Positions 48,523 to 59,330 of a stretch of DNA of 64,000 nucleotides are shown here, one piece after another (position 1 is the first letter of the stretch; the number at the start of each line of letters is the position of its first letter). Origin of the DNA: Pelagibacterium montanilacus. Its GTDB lineage: Bacteria > Pseudomonadota > Alphaproteobacteria > Rhizobiales > Devosiaceae. Location: positions 124,001-188,000 of the forward strand of contig NZ_RZMX01000014.1 in the NCBI RefSeq assembly GCF_003992665.1, given 5' to 3'. Below the pieces are notes generated by a model, which saw only the letters and a program-made list of their open reading frames with translations, did not search any database and was not told the origin of the DNA. The position numbers were made by a program, and so were the translations under genes.

Positions 48523-48825
48523 ATGGCCAAAGGCGCCGACACGATTGAGATCGAAAGCATCACGACCCCGGGCCGCAGTGCGCGCGTCGATCGCGCGAAA
48601 TACGAGGCAATGCGCACCGCGCTGCTCGCTGTCCTGCCCAAAACGGCCCCGGGCATGACAGTGGCTGAGGCAAAAATGGCACTCATGCCACATTTGCCTC
48701 AGGACCTTTATCCGGACGGGGAGAAGGCCGGCTGGTGGCTCAAGGCCGTGCAACTCGATCTCGAAGCCAAGCACATCATCGCCCGCGAAGAGACCAAGCC
48801 GCTCAGGCTGCATCAGGTCGCTTAA
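48523..48825 (+). CDS. DUF6958-family protein
   Basis: A 100-residue conserved protein of unknown function. The sequence runs GRSARVDRAKYEAMRTALL, then GMTVAEAKMALMPHLPQD and AGWWLKAVQLDLEAKHIIAR, a pattern I recall from short proteins now grouped as DUF6958. The fold should be a small winged-helix-like domain. The ATG has GGGGGAG seven bases upstream. It is convergent with trmFO, with a seven-base gap. Confidence 0.78.
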   Translation: MAKGADTIEIESITTPGRSARVDRAKYEAMRTALLAVLPKTAPGMTVAEAKMALMPHLPQDLYPDGEKAGWWLKAVQLDLEAKHIIAREETKPLRLHQVA

Positions 48826-48832
48826 GCCGGAC

Positions 48833-50212
48833 CTACAGCCACCCCGCCAGATCGGCGAGCGCGCGGGTCGTTGTTGCCTTTTTCTTGGCCTTGGCCTTTT
48901 CCGGGCCACGCCAGCGGCCGGTCAGGCCTTCGGGCTTTTTGATCTCGACGGTCGGGAGCAGCCCGAAATTGACGTTCATCGGCTGGAAGCTCCGCGCGCC
49001 CGAATACGCCTCGGCTTCGAGGTGGCCACCGGTAATGTGTGCCAGCAGCCCGCCGAACGCGGTTGTGGCCGGAGGAGGCGTAATCGATTCGCCTCTGGCC
49101 TTGGCCGCCGCGAATCGACCAGCCAGCAGGCCCATCGCGGCGCTCTCCACATAGCCCTCGACGCCCGTCACCTGGCCGGCAAAGCGCAGCCGCGGGTCGG
49201 CCCGCAGGGTCAGATCGGCCGACAGCACCTTGGGGGAATTGATGAATGTATTCCGGTGCAGGCCGCCCAGCCGTGCGAACTGAGCGTTCTGGAGCCCGGG
49301 GATCTTCCGGAATATTTCGGTCTGGACGCCGTAGCGCATTTTGGTCTGAAAGCCGACCATGTTCCAGAGCGTGCCCAGTGCATTGTCCTGCCGCAGTTGC
49401 ACGATGGCATAGGGCTTGGTTTCCGGATCGCGCGGATTGGTCAGGCCCACCGGCTTCATGGGGCCATGGCGCAGCGTCTCGCGCCCACGTTCCGCCATCA
49501 CTTCGATCGGCAGGCAGCCGTCGAAATAGGGGACCTTCTCCCAGTCCTTGAACTCGTGCAGCGGCGCTGAGAGCAGCGCGTCGATGAAGGCGTTGTACTC
49601 GTCCTCGGTCATCGGACAATTGAGATAATCCGCGCCTGTGCCGGCCGGGCCGGGCTTGTCGTAGCGCGATTGGGCCCAGACGATATCCATGTCGATGCTG
49701 TCGGCATGCACGATCGGCGCGATCGCATCGAAGAACGCCAGCGAATCCTCGCCCGTGAGCTTCTGGATCGCATCCGCCAGCGCGGGAGATGTCAGCGGGC
49801 CGGTGGCTATGATGACATTTTCCCAATCCGCAGGCGGAAGTCCCGCCACTTCCTCGCGGGCGATGGTGATTCGCTCATGGCTTTCGATGGCCTGGGTCAC
49901 AGCCTGGGAAAACGCGTCCCGGTCGACCGCCAGAGCTCCGCCAGCAGGAAGGGCATGGGCATCGGCGCATTTCATGATGAGCGAGCCGGCGCGCCGCATT
50001 TCCTCATGGAGCAGTCCGACGGCGTTGTGCTCGTGGTCGTCGGACCGGAAACTGTTGGAGCACACCAGTTCGGCCAGCCCATCGGTGTGGTGGGCGTCGG
50101 TGGGGCGCACGGGGCGCATCTCGTGGAGCACCACGTCGACGCCGCGTCCGGCGACCTGCCAGGCCGCTTCGGACCCCGCGAGCCCACCACCGACGATATG
50201 CACGACTGTCAT
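48833..50212 (-). CDS. trmFO: tRNA (uracil-5-)-methyltransferase TrmFO
   Basis: A 459-residue flavoprotein that makes 5-methyluridine at position 54 of the tRNA T loop with methylene-THF and FADH2. The FAD-binding motif [10 protein letters not shown] is at 8-17, and [20 protein letters not shown] and CSNSFRSDD are TrmFO hallmarks. FMPVNFGLLP-like [17 protein letters not shown] lies near the end. The last 25 residues ([14 protein letters not shown]) are a basic tail. Alphaproteobacteria use TrmFO instead of the SAM-dependent TrmA. Confidence 0.94.
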   Translation of the reverse strand: MTVVHIVGGGLAGSEAAWQVAGRGVDVVLHEMRPVRPTDAHHTDGLAELVCSNSFRSDDHEHNAVGLLHEEMRRAGSLIMKCADAHALPAGGALAVDRDAFSQAVTQAIESHERITIAREEVAGLPPADWENVIIATGPLTSPALADAIQKLTGEDSLAFFDAIAPIVHADSIDMDIVWAQSRYDKPGPAGTGADYLNCPMTEDEYNAFIDALLSAPLHEFKDWEKVPYFDGCLPIEVMAERGRETLRHGPMKPVGLTNPRDPETKPYAIVQLRQDNALGTLWNMVGFQTKMRYGVQTEIFRKIPGLQNAQFARLGGLHRNTFINSPKVLSADLTLRADPRLRFAGQVTGVEGYVESAAMGLLAGRFAAAKARGESITPPPATTAFGGLLAHITGGHLEAEAYSGARSFQPMNVNFGLLPTVEIKKPEGLTGRWRGPEKAKAKKKATTTRALADLAGWL

Positions 50213-50294
50213 GGCCTGTTATGCCTCTCTTGCACGTAGATCATGCCCTGATATACGCGCGCCGGCCGTGCAAACCAACCTCAGTCTGGCGCGC

Positions 50295-50855
50295 TCACGC
50301 GACGCGCTTTTCGTGTTTTCCTTCAGCGATTTCTTCCGCGATCTTGGCACAGAAAGCGTCCAGATCGCCCGGATTCCGGCTGGTCACCAACCCCTGATCG
50401 GTCACCACCGCGCTGTCTTCCCACTTCCCACCGGCATTGATCACATCGGTCTTGACCGATGGGTAGGAGGTCACCTTCCGGTCCCGCACAATGCCAGTCT
50501 CGACCAGCAGCCACGGCGCGTGGCAGATGGCGGCCACGACCTTTTTCTATGTCCAGAAGTCCTTGATAAAACTCAGAACTTTGTCTTCGACCCGCAGCAG
50601 GTCCGGATTGATCTGACCGCCCGGGAGCACGATGGCGTCGTAGTCGTCGGCGCTGACCGAATCGATTGTCTTGTCGACCGGGACGGCCCGTCCCCAGTCG
50701 TCAGTGTCCCAGCCCTTGATATCGCCGGCTTCCAACGCAATCACCTCAACGGTGGCGCCAGCCTGCTTCAACCGGTCCCGCGGCACCTCGAGTTCGGACT
50801 GCTCAAACCCGTGAGTCGCCACGATCGCGATCCGCTTGCCTGAAATGTCATGCAT
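50295..50855 (-). pseudogene. DJ-1/PfpI-family protein gene interrupted by an in-frame amber codon
   Basis: Two same-frame segments (50547-50855 and 50295-50546) together encode a full PfpI/YhbO-type protein of about 186 codons. Codon 103 is TAG, in the context FWT-TAG-KKVVAAICHAP. The nucleophile Cys111 and neighbour His112 lie after the stop, so the truncated product would be inactive. No insertion or deletion is visible: spacing to AAICHAP is normal. TAG differs by one base from CAG (Gln), which fits that position in relatives. The upstream part starts MHDISGKRIAIVATHGF. The downstream part could only restart at GTG 50537. A recent nonsense mutation or a sequencing error is likely; read-through is possible. 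Confidence 0.85.
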
Positions 50856-50931
50856 GTCGTTTCTCACACTCTCAATTATTGGGTGTGGTGAAACGATCAT
50901 ATCCCGCCCGCGTTCCGAACAACCTGAGAAG

Positions 50932-50968
50932 GAAAAAATAAAGGCACCCGGTACGCCCGGATGCCCTT
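50932..50968 (-). terminator. Intrinsic terminator of the first DUF1127 gene
   Basis: On the minus strand GGCATCCGG and CCGGGTGCC pair (one T-G) around GCGTA and are followed by TTTATTTTTT. It lies 34 bases after the DUF1127 stop at 50999. Confidence 0.88.
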
Positions 50969-50998
50969 CAAGCTTGGCAATTATGTGAGGTTATCAGC

Positions 50999-51148
50999 TC
51001 AGAGCGATCCGGCATGATCGCGTGCAATGCGCTGAATGTCTGCCCGGTTGATGCCGAGATCACTCAGCTCGCGATTGCCCAGAGCATTCAGCTCACGAAC
51101 GGTTTGCTGATACATCGACCATCTCCTGAACGACTTGCGAATATCCAT
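50999..51148 (-). CDS. DUF1127 microprotein (first copy)
   Basis: A 49-residue Arg-rich protein. The order is MDIRKSFRRWSMYQQTVREL, NALGNRELSDLGINRAD, IQRIARDHAGSL, a typical DUF1127 (PF06568) YjiS-like layout in which ELxxLxDxELxDLGI is the hallmark. AAGGAG lies upstream of this ATG; the longer frame to 51244 is not supported. Small DUF1127 proteins are known to affect RNA metabolism and stress or phosphate responses in some alphaproteobacteria. It is 70% similar in pattern to the copy at 52042-52191. Confidence 0.9.
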   Translation of the reverse strand: MDIRKSFRRWSMYQQTVRELNALGNRELSDLGINRADIQRIARDHAGSL

Positions 51149-51294
51149 GTTCCTACTCCTTTGCGTCTTGCATGGTCTAGATAGACCAGGAGGGCGGTGA
51201 TGAGCAGATGGGGTTTGCTCAACTCGGGCTTGCAATCTATGCATGACTTCCCGCTGGCGGCGGTAACGCAGTGTTAACAGGAGAGGAGGCGCGC

Positions 51295-51945
51295 GTGAGC
51301 AATCCGGAATTGGTGGTCTGGGGCAGGGAGAGTTCGGTCAATGTGCAGAAGGTCCTCTGGGTGCTCGAGGAGATGGGCATCGCCTATGAGCGCAGGGATG
51401 CCGGCGGAAAATACGGCAAGGTCGATACAGACCACTTCGCGGCAATGAACCCCAACCGGCTCGTGCCTGTCATCGAACATGAGGGGCTGGTGCTCTGGGA
51501 GAGCCATGCCATCGTTCGCTACGTCTGCGCGCGCTTCGGGCAGGCAGGCCTTTGGCCCGAAGACCCGGTGGATCGAGCGCTGGTCGATCAGTGGACGGAC
51601 TGGACCGGATCCACGTTCCAGCCGGCATGGCTCAAGCTGTTCATCTTGCTGGTGCGCACCCCGTCATCCAAGCGAGACCCGCAGGCGGTGATCGAAGCGC
51701 AGGCGGCGGCGACCCGGTGTGTTGTGAAACTCGAAGACCGGCTGACCCAAACGCCATATCTGGCCGGGGAGACGCTGAGCTATGCCGATATCGTGGCCGG
51801 ATCGTCACTATACAGGTGGTTCACCATGGATATGGAGCGCCCGCCCATGCCGGCCCTCGAGACTTGGTACGCGCGACTTCGCGAGAGGCCCGCGTTCGAA
51901 AAGACGGTGTGCGTCTCGTATGAGGAGCTGCGGGCGGTCGAATAG
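51295..51945 (+). CDS. Glutathione S-transferase family protein
   Basis: A 216-residue GST. The N-terminal thioredoxin-like domain (1-80) has WGRESSVNVQKVLWVLEEMG, with a serine pair at the glutathione site. NPNRLVPVIEHEGLVLWES follows, where the cis-Pro and Glu-Ser bind glutathione. The C-terminal helical domain includes PYLAGETLSYADIVAGSSLY. The GTG start at 51295 is chosen for AGGAGG six bases upstream; an earlier ATG at 51271 is weaker. The substrate is unknown. It sits between two DUF1127 genes that are on the opposite strand. Confidence 0.88.
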   Translation: MSNPELVVWGRESSVNVQKVLWVLEEMGIAYERRDAGGKYGKVDTDHFAAMNPNRLVPVIEHEGLVLWESHAIVRYVCARFGQAGLWPEDPVDRALVDQWTDWTGSTFQPAWLKLFILLVRTPSSKRDPQAVIEAQAAATRCVVKLEDRLTQTPYLAGETLSYADIVAGSSLYRWFTMDMERPPMPALETWYARLRERPAFEKTVCVSYEELRAVE

Positions 51946-51979
51946 GCCTCGGTAAGAAGCCCGGCAGACCCCGGGAATC

Positions 51980-52012
51980 AAAAAAGGCATCCTTGATCGG
52001 GATGCCTTTTTT
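51980..52012. terminator. Bidirectional terminator between GST and second DUF1127
   Basis: AAAAAAGGCATCC and GGATGCCTTTTTT form a 13-bp stem with a loop of seven bases (TTGATCG). A and T runs on both sides make it work in both directions for these convergent genes. Confidence 0.9.
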
Positions 52013-52041
52013 CTGTCCGCACGTTGGAGGTCGTATCGAAC

Positions 52042-52191
52042 TTAAAGCTGGCTTGCATGGTCGCGAGCGATGCGTTCGATGTCGCCGCGGATGATGCCGA
52101 GGTCGTTCAGTTCACGGTTGTCCAGAGCCTGAAGCTCGCGCACCGTGCGCTGGTAGGCCGACCACTTCTTGAAGGTCTTGCGAATGCTCAT
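52042..52191 (-). CDS. DUF1127 microprotein (second copy)
   Basis: A 49-residue protein, MSIRKTFKKWSAYQRTVREL followed by QALDNRELNDLGIIRGDI and ERIARDHASQL. AAGGAGACAAAC precedes the ATG. It is clearly paralogous to the copy at 50999-51148: same length, same IRK-F--W--YQ-TVREL-AL-NREL-DLGI frame, and the same terminator word GGCATCC downstream. Both are Arg/Lys-rich and should be cytoplasmic. The pair flanks a GST gene, suggesting a local duplication. Confidence 0.9.
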   Translation of the reverse strand: MSIRKTFKKWSAYQRTVRELQALDNRELNDLGIIRGDIERIARDHASQL

Positions 52192-52369
52192 GTTTGTCTC
52201 CTTGCTTTCGATGAGAGCTATATAACCTGACTTACACTACCTTTGTAGTCGTGTTTAAGCAGCGCCGACATGCATTTTTTGCAAGGCTCATAGCTGGAGG
52301 GCGTCGGTTCGAACGAAATCAACGCCGAGGGCTGCTGCGGATCGAGCCTGCAGACCGAGTTCGGGCGGC

Positions 52370-52410
52370 TTAGAGCATATCCTCTGATCACATCAGAACT
52401 GGAGCTCTAA
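52370..52410. repeat. Palindromic intergenic element
   Basis: The outer arms TTAGAGC and GCTCTAA are exact reverse complements. Inside, TCTGAT and ATCAGA form a second nested palindrome around CAC. The composition resembles the short dispersed palindromes that occur in many copies between Hyphomicrobiales genes. Only one copy was noticed in this window. Confidence 0.5.
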
Positions 52411-52469
52411 GACTTTGATTTGTCGGGTTTACGAACCGGAGAACTGTTTCAGTTCCACCCGGAGCCGTT

Positions 52470-52628
52470 CTAGTCGTGCGGATCGAAGAGGGAGCGGGTC
52501 ATCCGGCCGAAGTCGGTCGGGGGTACTCCCAGGTCGCTCGCAGCCCTGCGGCCGGGCAGGGAGGGGCGCCGCAACTCGGGTTGTGCGGCGGGGCCGGGTC
52601 GGTCTTTCCAGATCAGGCGGACAAACAT
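52470..52628 (-). CDS. Small hypothetical protein
   Basis: A 52-residue frame (MFVRLIWKDRPGPAAQPELR start, SLFDPHD end). A GGAGG lies five bases before the ATG, a good Shine-Dalgarno. The segment RRAASDLGVPPTDFGRM vaguely resembles the DLGI part of DUF1127 proteins. It is rich in Pro and Arg. I do not recognise a family. It is separate from the DUF1127 genes and lies upstream of them on the same strand, after the palindromic element. The rest of the region 52192-52758 shows no other gene. Confidence 0.5.
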   Translation of the reverse strand: MFVRLIWKDRPGPAAQPELRRPSLPGRRAASDLGVPPTDFGRMTRSLFDPHD

Positions 52629-52758
52629 GGATCCCTCCATGTGGATGACCAGTGGCCTCAGTCTACCGGCGAATCATGACCGTGCGATATTGGGCGGAGC
52701 GCATGCTGCCCATGCATCCCGCGCAATGATCGAGACCGGTTCTGAAAGACTCGTCGCC

Positions 52759-55653
<2,895 letters not shown>

Positions 55654-55791
55654 CGGCCAAATCCGTGTTGGGCTGCTCGGGAGAGACCCGGACAGTGAAT
55701 CATCAAGTGCTGGAACGGGCATATCGGGCGTCGGGTTCACATAAGCACCCGATGTCCGGTCCGCAAGCGCGGGACGCTCAGCAACAATCGC

Positions 55792-55806
55792 GAACATAAG
55801 CGGAAC
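55792..55806 (-). promoter_or_regulatory. SOS (LexA) box at the uvrA promoter
   Basis: GAACATAAGCGGAAC is a perfect GAAC-N7-GAAC box, the alphaproteobacterial LexA site. On the minus strand it covers the -10 element TTATGT (55794-55799), which lies 18 bases from a TTGACC -35 (55818-55823). LexA binding here should block uvrA transcription. Confidence 0.85.
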
Positions 55807-55863
55807 AATCCGGTGCGGGTCAAGGGTGTATTCGCGCCGACGGCGTAGCTGCGCATCGAATAC

Positions 55864-55897
55864 TTGACGGTATAGCAGATTGGAACATAAAGTGAAC
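55864..55897 (+). promoter_or_regulatory. ssb promoter with overlapping SOS (LexA) box
   Basis: The -35 TTGACG (55864-55869), a 17-base spacer and the -10 ATAAAG (55887-55892) form a sigma-70 promoter. A perfect GAAC-N7-GAAC box, GAACATAAAGTGAAC (55883-55897), covers the -10 region. ssb would be induced by DNA damage. Confidence 0.85.
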
Positions 55898-56048
55898 ATA
55901 GCCGTATGGCCGGCGTTGGAATGCAGTCGAGTGCAGATTGGGTTGTGCAAAAAATCGACGCGGGTCCCAAAGCGGCAGTCGACCCGCGTATAGTGAGTGC
56001 ATGTGACTGGCCGGACCCCTACCGGCGGACAAGAGACAGGAAAGAAAC

Positions 56049-56528
56049 ATGTCGGGAAGCGTCAACAAGGTAATTCTGGTTGGAAATCTGGGAGCAGATC
56101 CCGAAGTGCGGACGCTCCCAAACGGGGGGGCCGTGGCCAATCTTCGTATCGCCACCTCCGAACGTTGGCGTGATCGCAACAGCGGCGAGCAGCGCGAGCG
56201 TACCGAATGGCACCGCGTGGTGATCTTCAGCGAGGGCCTCGTGAAGGTCGCGCAGAATTATCTGCGCAAGGGCTCCAAGGTTTATATCGAAGGCCAAATC
56301 CAGACACGTAAGTGGGAGCGGGATGGCCAGGACCAGTATACGACCGAAATCGTGCTCCAGGGCTTCAACTCGACGCTGACCATGCTCGACGGGCGCGGCG
56401 GCGATTCCGAGATGGGGAGTAGTGGTGGAGGCGGCGGATATGGTGCGCCTTCGCGCCAGACCGAAAGCCGCCGCCCTTCGAGCGCGCCGGCGTTCGAGCC
56501 GGGTGGGGACGACGACATCCCGTTCTGA
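56049..56528 (+). CDS. ssb: Single-stranded DNA-binding protein
   Basis: A 159-residue SSB that coats single-stranded DNA in replication, repair and recombination. The OB-fold domain covers residues 1-110 ([17 protein letters not shown] start and WERDGQDRY-like [15 protein letters not shown]). A Gly/Ser-rich linker follows. The C-terminal acidic tip DDDIPF, which docks partner proteins, is intact. AGGAAAG precedes the ATG. It is SOS-regulated with uvrA. Confidence 0.97.
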   Translation: MSGSVNKVILVGNLGADPEVRTLPNGGAVANLRIATSERWRDRNSGEQRERTEWHRVVIFSEGLVKVAQNYLRKGSKVYIEGQIQTRKWERDGQDQYTTEIVLQGFNSTLTMLDGRGGDSEMGSSGGGGGYGAPSRQTESRRPSSAPAFEPGGDDDIPF

Positions 56529-56589
56529 GGCTCTTTCGGTTCGTCAAGTTCGCTGTCGCCAGCTGCCGACCCTGCGTCGTGTCAAACTA

Positions 56590-57534
56590 TCAGTCGGGGC
56601 GCTCGTCCGCCACGACTGCGCCGCGTGCTCCTCGTGGCCTGGGCTGGCCCATAGTGGAATCTTTCGCGGTCTGAAATTCGATCTCCGCATTGAGCGATGC
56701 GCCGAGAATGAAAATGAGCGCCGAGAGATAAAGCCAGAGCAGCAGCACTACGGCGGCGGTCAGCGAGCCGAACGTCGCCTCGAAGTCTCCGATTTTCTCG
56801 ACATAGAGCGAGAACACGAAGCACGAGGCTAGCCACAGAACGGACGCGAGAAGTGCACCCGGCCATATCCACTTAAGTTTAGGCGGGCGGCGGTTGGCGG
56901 TGTAGTAGAGTGCCGTGATGCCCACCATCGCCAGGGCGAGAAGCAGCGGCCAGCGGAGGATCATGGTGATCCGCTCCTGTGTGCCCGGGATCGGCGACAG
57001 CCCGGCAATCGCGGGGAGAGCGGCAATGATCGAGAGCGCCAGCAGCAGGAAGATCGTCCCGATCAGGGTCACTACGATCGAAAGCAGCACAGAGACGAGG
57101 AACGATCGCTGGTTGTCCTCGTGGTTGGCCGCAGAGGTCGCATAGATCAGAGCATCCATACCCCGTGATCCGCTCCACAGCGCGATGACGAGCGAAACCG
57201 CCAGCCCTATTCCGAGCCCGGCCTGCGGCTGATCCAGCAATAGATCCAGCCGTTCGCGGAGTACCCCAAGCGCGATCTCGGGCAGGAACATCGACACACG
57301 ATCAAGCTGCTCGGCCACGAACTGACGGCTGGCGAACAAGCCGAAGAGAAAGACGCCTATACCGATCGCCGGGAAAAGAGAGAGAAAAATGAAATAGGCG
57401 ACCCCAGCGCATCGGAGTGTGGTTTCCATCCGTCCCATGTTGCGGGCGGTCCGGACAGCAATGGCCTGCCAACCCTTAGGCGGGATCTGAAAGGGATTGC
57501 GCGCGGCGCTTCCCGGCAAGGTTTTTGGCGGCAC
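56590..57534 (-). CDS. YihY/UPF0761-family membrane protein
   Basis: A 314-residue inner membrane protein with six expected helices. It belongs to the YihY/BrkB-like family, once called ribonuclease BN. Characteristic segments are RCAGVAYFIFLSLFPAIGIG, LWSGSRGMDALIYATSAAN, and GALLASVLWLASCFVFSLYV. Its function is unknown. The GTG start at 57534 is chosen because AGGGA lies seven bases upstream and just after the stop of the upstream gene, 11 bases away; the longer frame overlaps that gene. The C-terminus is polar. Confidence 0.85.
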   Translation of the reverse strand: MPPKTLPGSAARNPFQIPPKGWQAIAVRTARNMGRMETTLRCAGVAYFIFLSLFPAIGIGVFLFGLFASRQFVAEQLDRVSMFLPEIALGVLRERLDLLLDQPQAGLGIGLAVSLVIALWSGSRGMDALIYATSAANHEDNQRSFLVSVLLSIVVTLIGTIFLLLALSIIAALPAIAGLSPIPGTQERITMILRWPLLLALAMVGITALYYTANRRPPKLKWIWPGALLASVLWLASCFVFSLYVEKIGDFEATFGSLTAAVVLLLWLYLSALIFILGASLNAEIEFQTAKDSTMGQPRPRGARGAVVADERPD

Positions 57535-57545
57535 GCTGGTTCCCT

Positions 57546-57998
57546 CTAGCTGCTCAAGATTCGCTCGATCTGGTCGACGGGGTGGTTGGTGAGCGTTTTT
57601 GGCACTTCTCCAATCACACGGGTGCGCACTTCCGAATGCAGCTCCTTGCGCAACTCCCCAAGGACCCGCGGCGCGGCGCACAGGACGATCTGCTTGAAGC
57701 GCTGCTTGTGGGCATAGCGGTAAAGCAGGTCTGCCGCATCCTTTGCAAACCGCTCTTCGGCCAGCCTGTGCCAGTCTGTCTCGTCCATCGCGCTGCGTTG
57801 GTTGACCCCGGAATCGCTCATGCGCCCGGGCGTGTCGGTGCCCTGCTCGCGGCTCGGCGGATTATCTTGCTCCATTTCCCTGATCACCTTGAAAACCGGA
57901 GTTTGCCGGGTGCCGGTGTTCTCGAAAAACAGGGCTTTCTCACCGTCGGCGACCAGTACCCAGACGCCACTGTCGACGTCGAAATCCATCTGCTGCAT
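57546..57998 (-). CDS. Host attachment-type protein (PF10116 family)
   Basis: A 150-residue soluble protein of the family annotated as 'required for attachment to host cells'. The N-terminal part has VWVLVADGEKALFFENTG and the C-terminal part FKQIVLCAAPRVLGELRKEL followed by HPVDQIERIL. These match a eRF1-like/Rossmann fold that is common in alphaproteobacteria, including free-living ones. The biological role is poorly known. The start MQQMDFDVDSG is preceded by GGAG and AGGA. It is co-directional with YihY and the MFS gene and may form an operon. Confidence 0.85.
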   Translation of the reverse strand: MQQMDFDVDSGVWVLVADGEKALFFENTGTRQTPVFKVIREMEQDNPPSREQGTDTPGRMSDSGVNQRSAMDETDWHRLAEERFAKDAADLLYRYAHKQRFKQIVLCAAPRVLGELRKELHSEVRTRVIGEVPKTLTNHPVDQIERILSS

Positions 57999-58059
57999 CG
58001 TCCTGCTCCGTTCGTTGGGGCGTGAACCGGTAGAACTAGCGGGGCGCGGCACAGTTCCT

Positions 58060-59205
58060 TTATCGATCGGACGCGAATTCTGCATATCGCGCAAGCGGCG
58101 AGAGAACGAAAGGCACCACCAGCAGCGCGGCAACGCCGAGAAAGACCGGGCGGAACCCGGTCCATTCGCCGACAAAGCCTATGATTCCGGGCGCCAGCAG
58201 CAGGCCGCAATAGCCAGTGACCGTGGCGATCGACAGGCCTATGCCGGAAGGAATTCCCGGGAGATTGCCGGCCGCGGAAAAGGCGATCGGCACAAGATTG
58301 GCAATCCCGACACCCGCGAGTGCGAAGCCGGCAATGGCCATTGCCGGTGTTTGCGCCAAGCCCCCGACGAGAAGGCCGGCTAGGGCAATGCCCGTGGAGA
58401 TGCGCAGCGTGCGGACCGCGCCGAGCCGTTGCCGGACGGCATCGCCGACAAAGCGCATGGTCGCCATTGTCGCAGAGAAAGCTGCGAACCCCAGTGCAGC
58501 CACCGATATATCGGTGCCTAGGCTGGTGCGGAGGTAATGGGCCGACCAGTCGAGAATCGTGCCTTCCGGCACCATTGAGAACAGTGCCATGATGCCGATC
58601 AGATAAGGCAGGGGGACCCGGGGCAGGGCCAGCGGCGCGCGCTTTGCCATGCTCTGGGGCTCGGAATCGTCCAAAACGCCCGGGAGCGCCAGTACGATCA
58701 CGAGGCCCGTCACTGCCGTCAGCGCCACCGCGTGAACCGTCTCGCCCCATTGTCCGAGCAGCGCACCGGCCAGTGCCGCTCCCATTAACCCGCCGATGCT
58801 CCAGAAGCCATGGCACGATGACATGATCGCCTTGCCCAGTTTTCGCTCGACGGCAACCGCATTGGCATTCATCGCCACGTCCATGCCGCCGATGATTCCC
58901 CCGAACAGGAACACCGTGAACGCCGCGATTGACAGGGACGGGGCCAGCGTGACGGCGAGCAGGGTCGGAATCACGGCGATGGATGCAAACCGCACGACCA
59001 TCCTCGATCCATGGCGGGCCGTGATGCCGCCAAAGACCGGCATCATGACGACCGATCCAACGCCAAAGGCGACGATGAGCATGCCCATGACGGATTCCGT
59101 GATGGCAAGCCGATCCATCATCACGGGAATCTTCGGAGCCCAGCTGCCGATCAGGAAGCCGTTCGCCAGAAAGAGAGCCGAGATCGAGTATCGGGCCGGG
59201 GTCAT
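58060..59205 (-). CDS. MFS transporter
   Basis: A 381-residue major facilitator superfamily transporter with about 12 helices, of the YbjJ/sugar-transporter-like group. The start MTPARYSISALFLANGFLIG and the loop ARHGSRMVVR fit. AAGGA lies eight bases upstream. The substrate is unknown. It is divergent from a LacI-type regulator, with twin operator palindromes between them, so it is probably repressed by that regulator and induced by a sugar or related compound. Confidence 0.88.
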   Translation of the reverse strand: MTPARYSISALFLANGFLIGSWAPKIPVMMDRLAITESVMGMLIVAFGVGSVVMMPVFGGITARHGSRMVVRFASIAVIPTLLAVTLAPSLSIAAFTVFLFGGIIGGMDVAMNANAVAVERKLGKAIMSSCHGFWSIGGLMGAALAGALLGQWGETVHAVALTAVTGLVIVLALPGVLDDSEPQSMAKRAPLALPRVPLPYLIGIMALFSMVPEGTILDWSAHYLRTSLGTDISVAALGFAAFSATMATMRFVGDAVRQRLGAVRTLRISTGIALAGLLVGGLAQTPAMAIAGFALAGVGIANLVPIAFSAAGNLPGIPSGIGLSIATVTGYCGLLLAPGIIGFVGEWTGFRPVFLGVAALLVVPFVLSPLARYAEFASDR

Positions 59206-59234
59206 CGAGGAATCCTTGCTTGCAACGTTTGATC

Positions 59235-59248
59235 TTGAATCGATTCAA
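59235..59248. promoter_or_regulatory. LacI-type operator 1
   Basis: TTGAATCGATTCAA is a perfect 14-bp palindrome with the central CG typical of LacI-family sites. It lies 30 bases upstream of the MFS start. An identical copy is at 59296-59309. Confidence 0.85.
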
Positions 59249-59295
59249 TAGTGGCCGAATACGACCATCGGTCACCGGCCTCTGTCAACGCCGTA

Positions 59296-59309
59296 TTGAA
59301 TCGATTCAA
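59296..59309. promoter_or_regulatory. LacI-type operator 2
   Basis: A second identical TTGAATCGATTCAA palindrome, 61 bases centre to centre from operator 1 and 22 bases upstream of the regulator gene. The spacing of about six helical turns could allow looping and autoregulation. Confidence 0.85.
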
Positions 59310-59330
59310 GCGGTCCTCTAAACTCGGGAC

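Larger units (their letters stand above)
55654..56048. other. Shared control region of uvrA and ssb
   Basis: A 395-base divergent region with two promoters pointing outwards, each overlapped by its own SOS box, whose starts are 91 bases apart. Both transcripts would have long leaders (about 130-150 bases). No gene is seen here. Confidence 0.7.
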
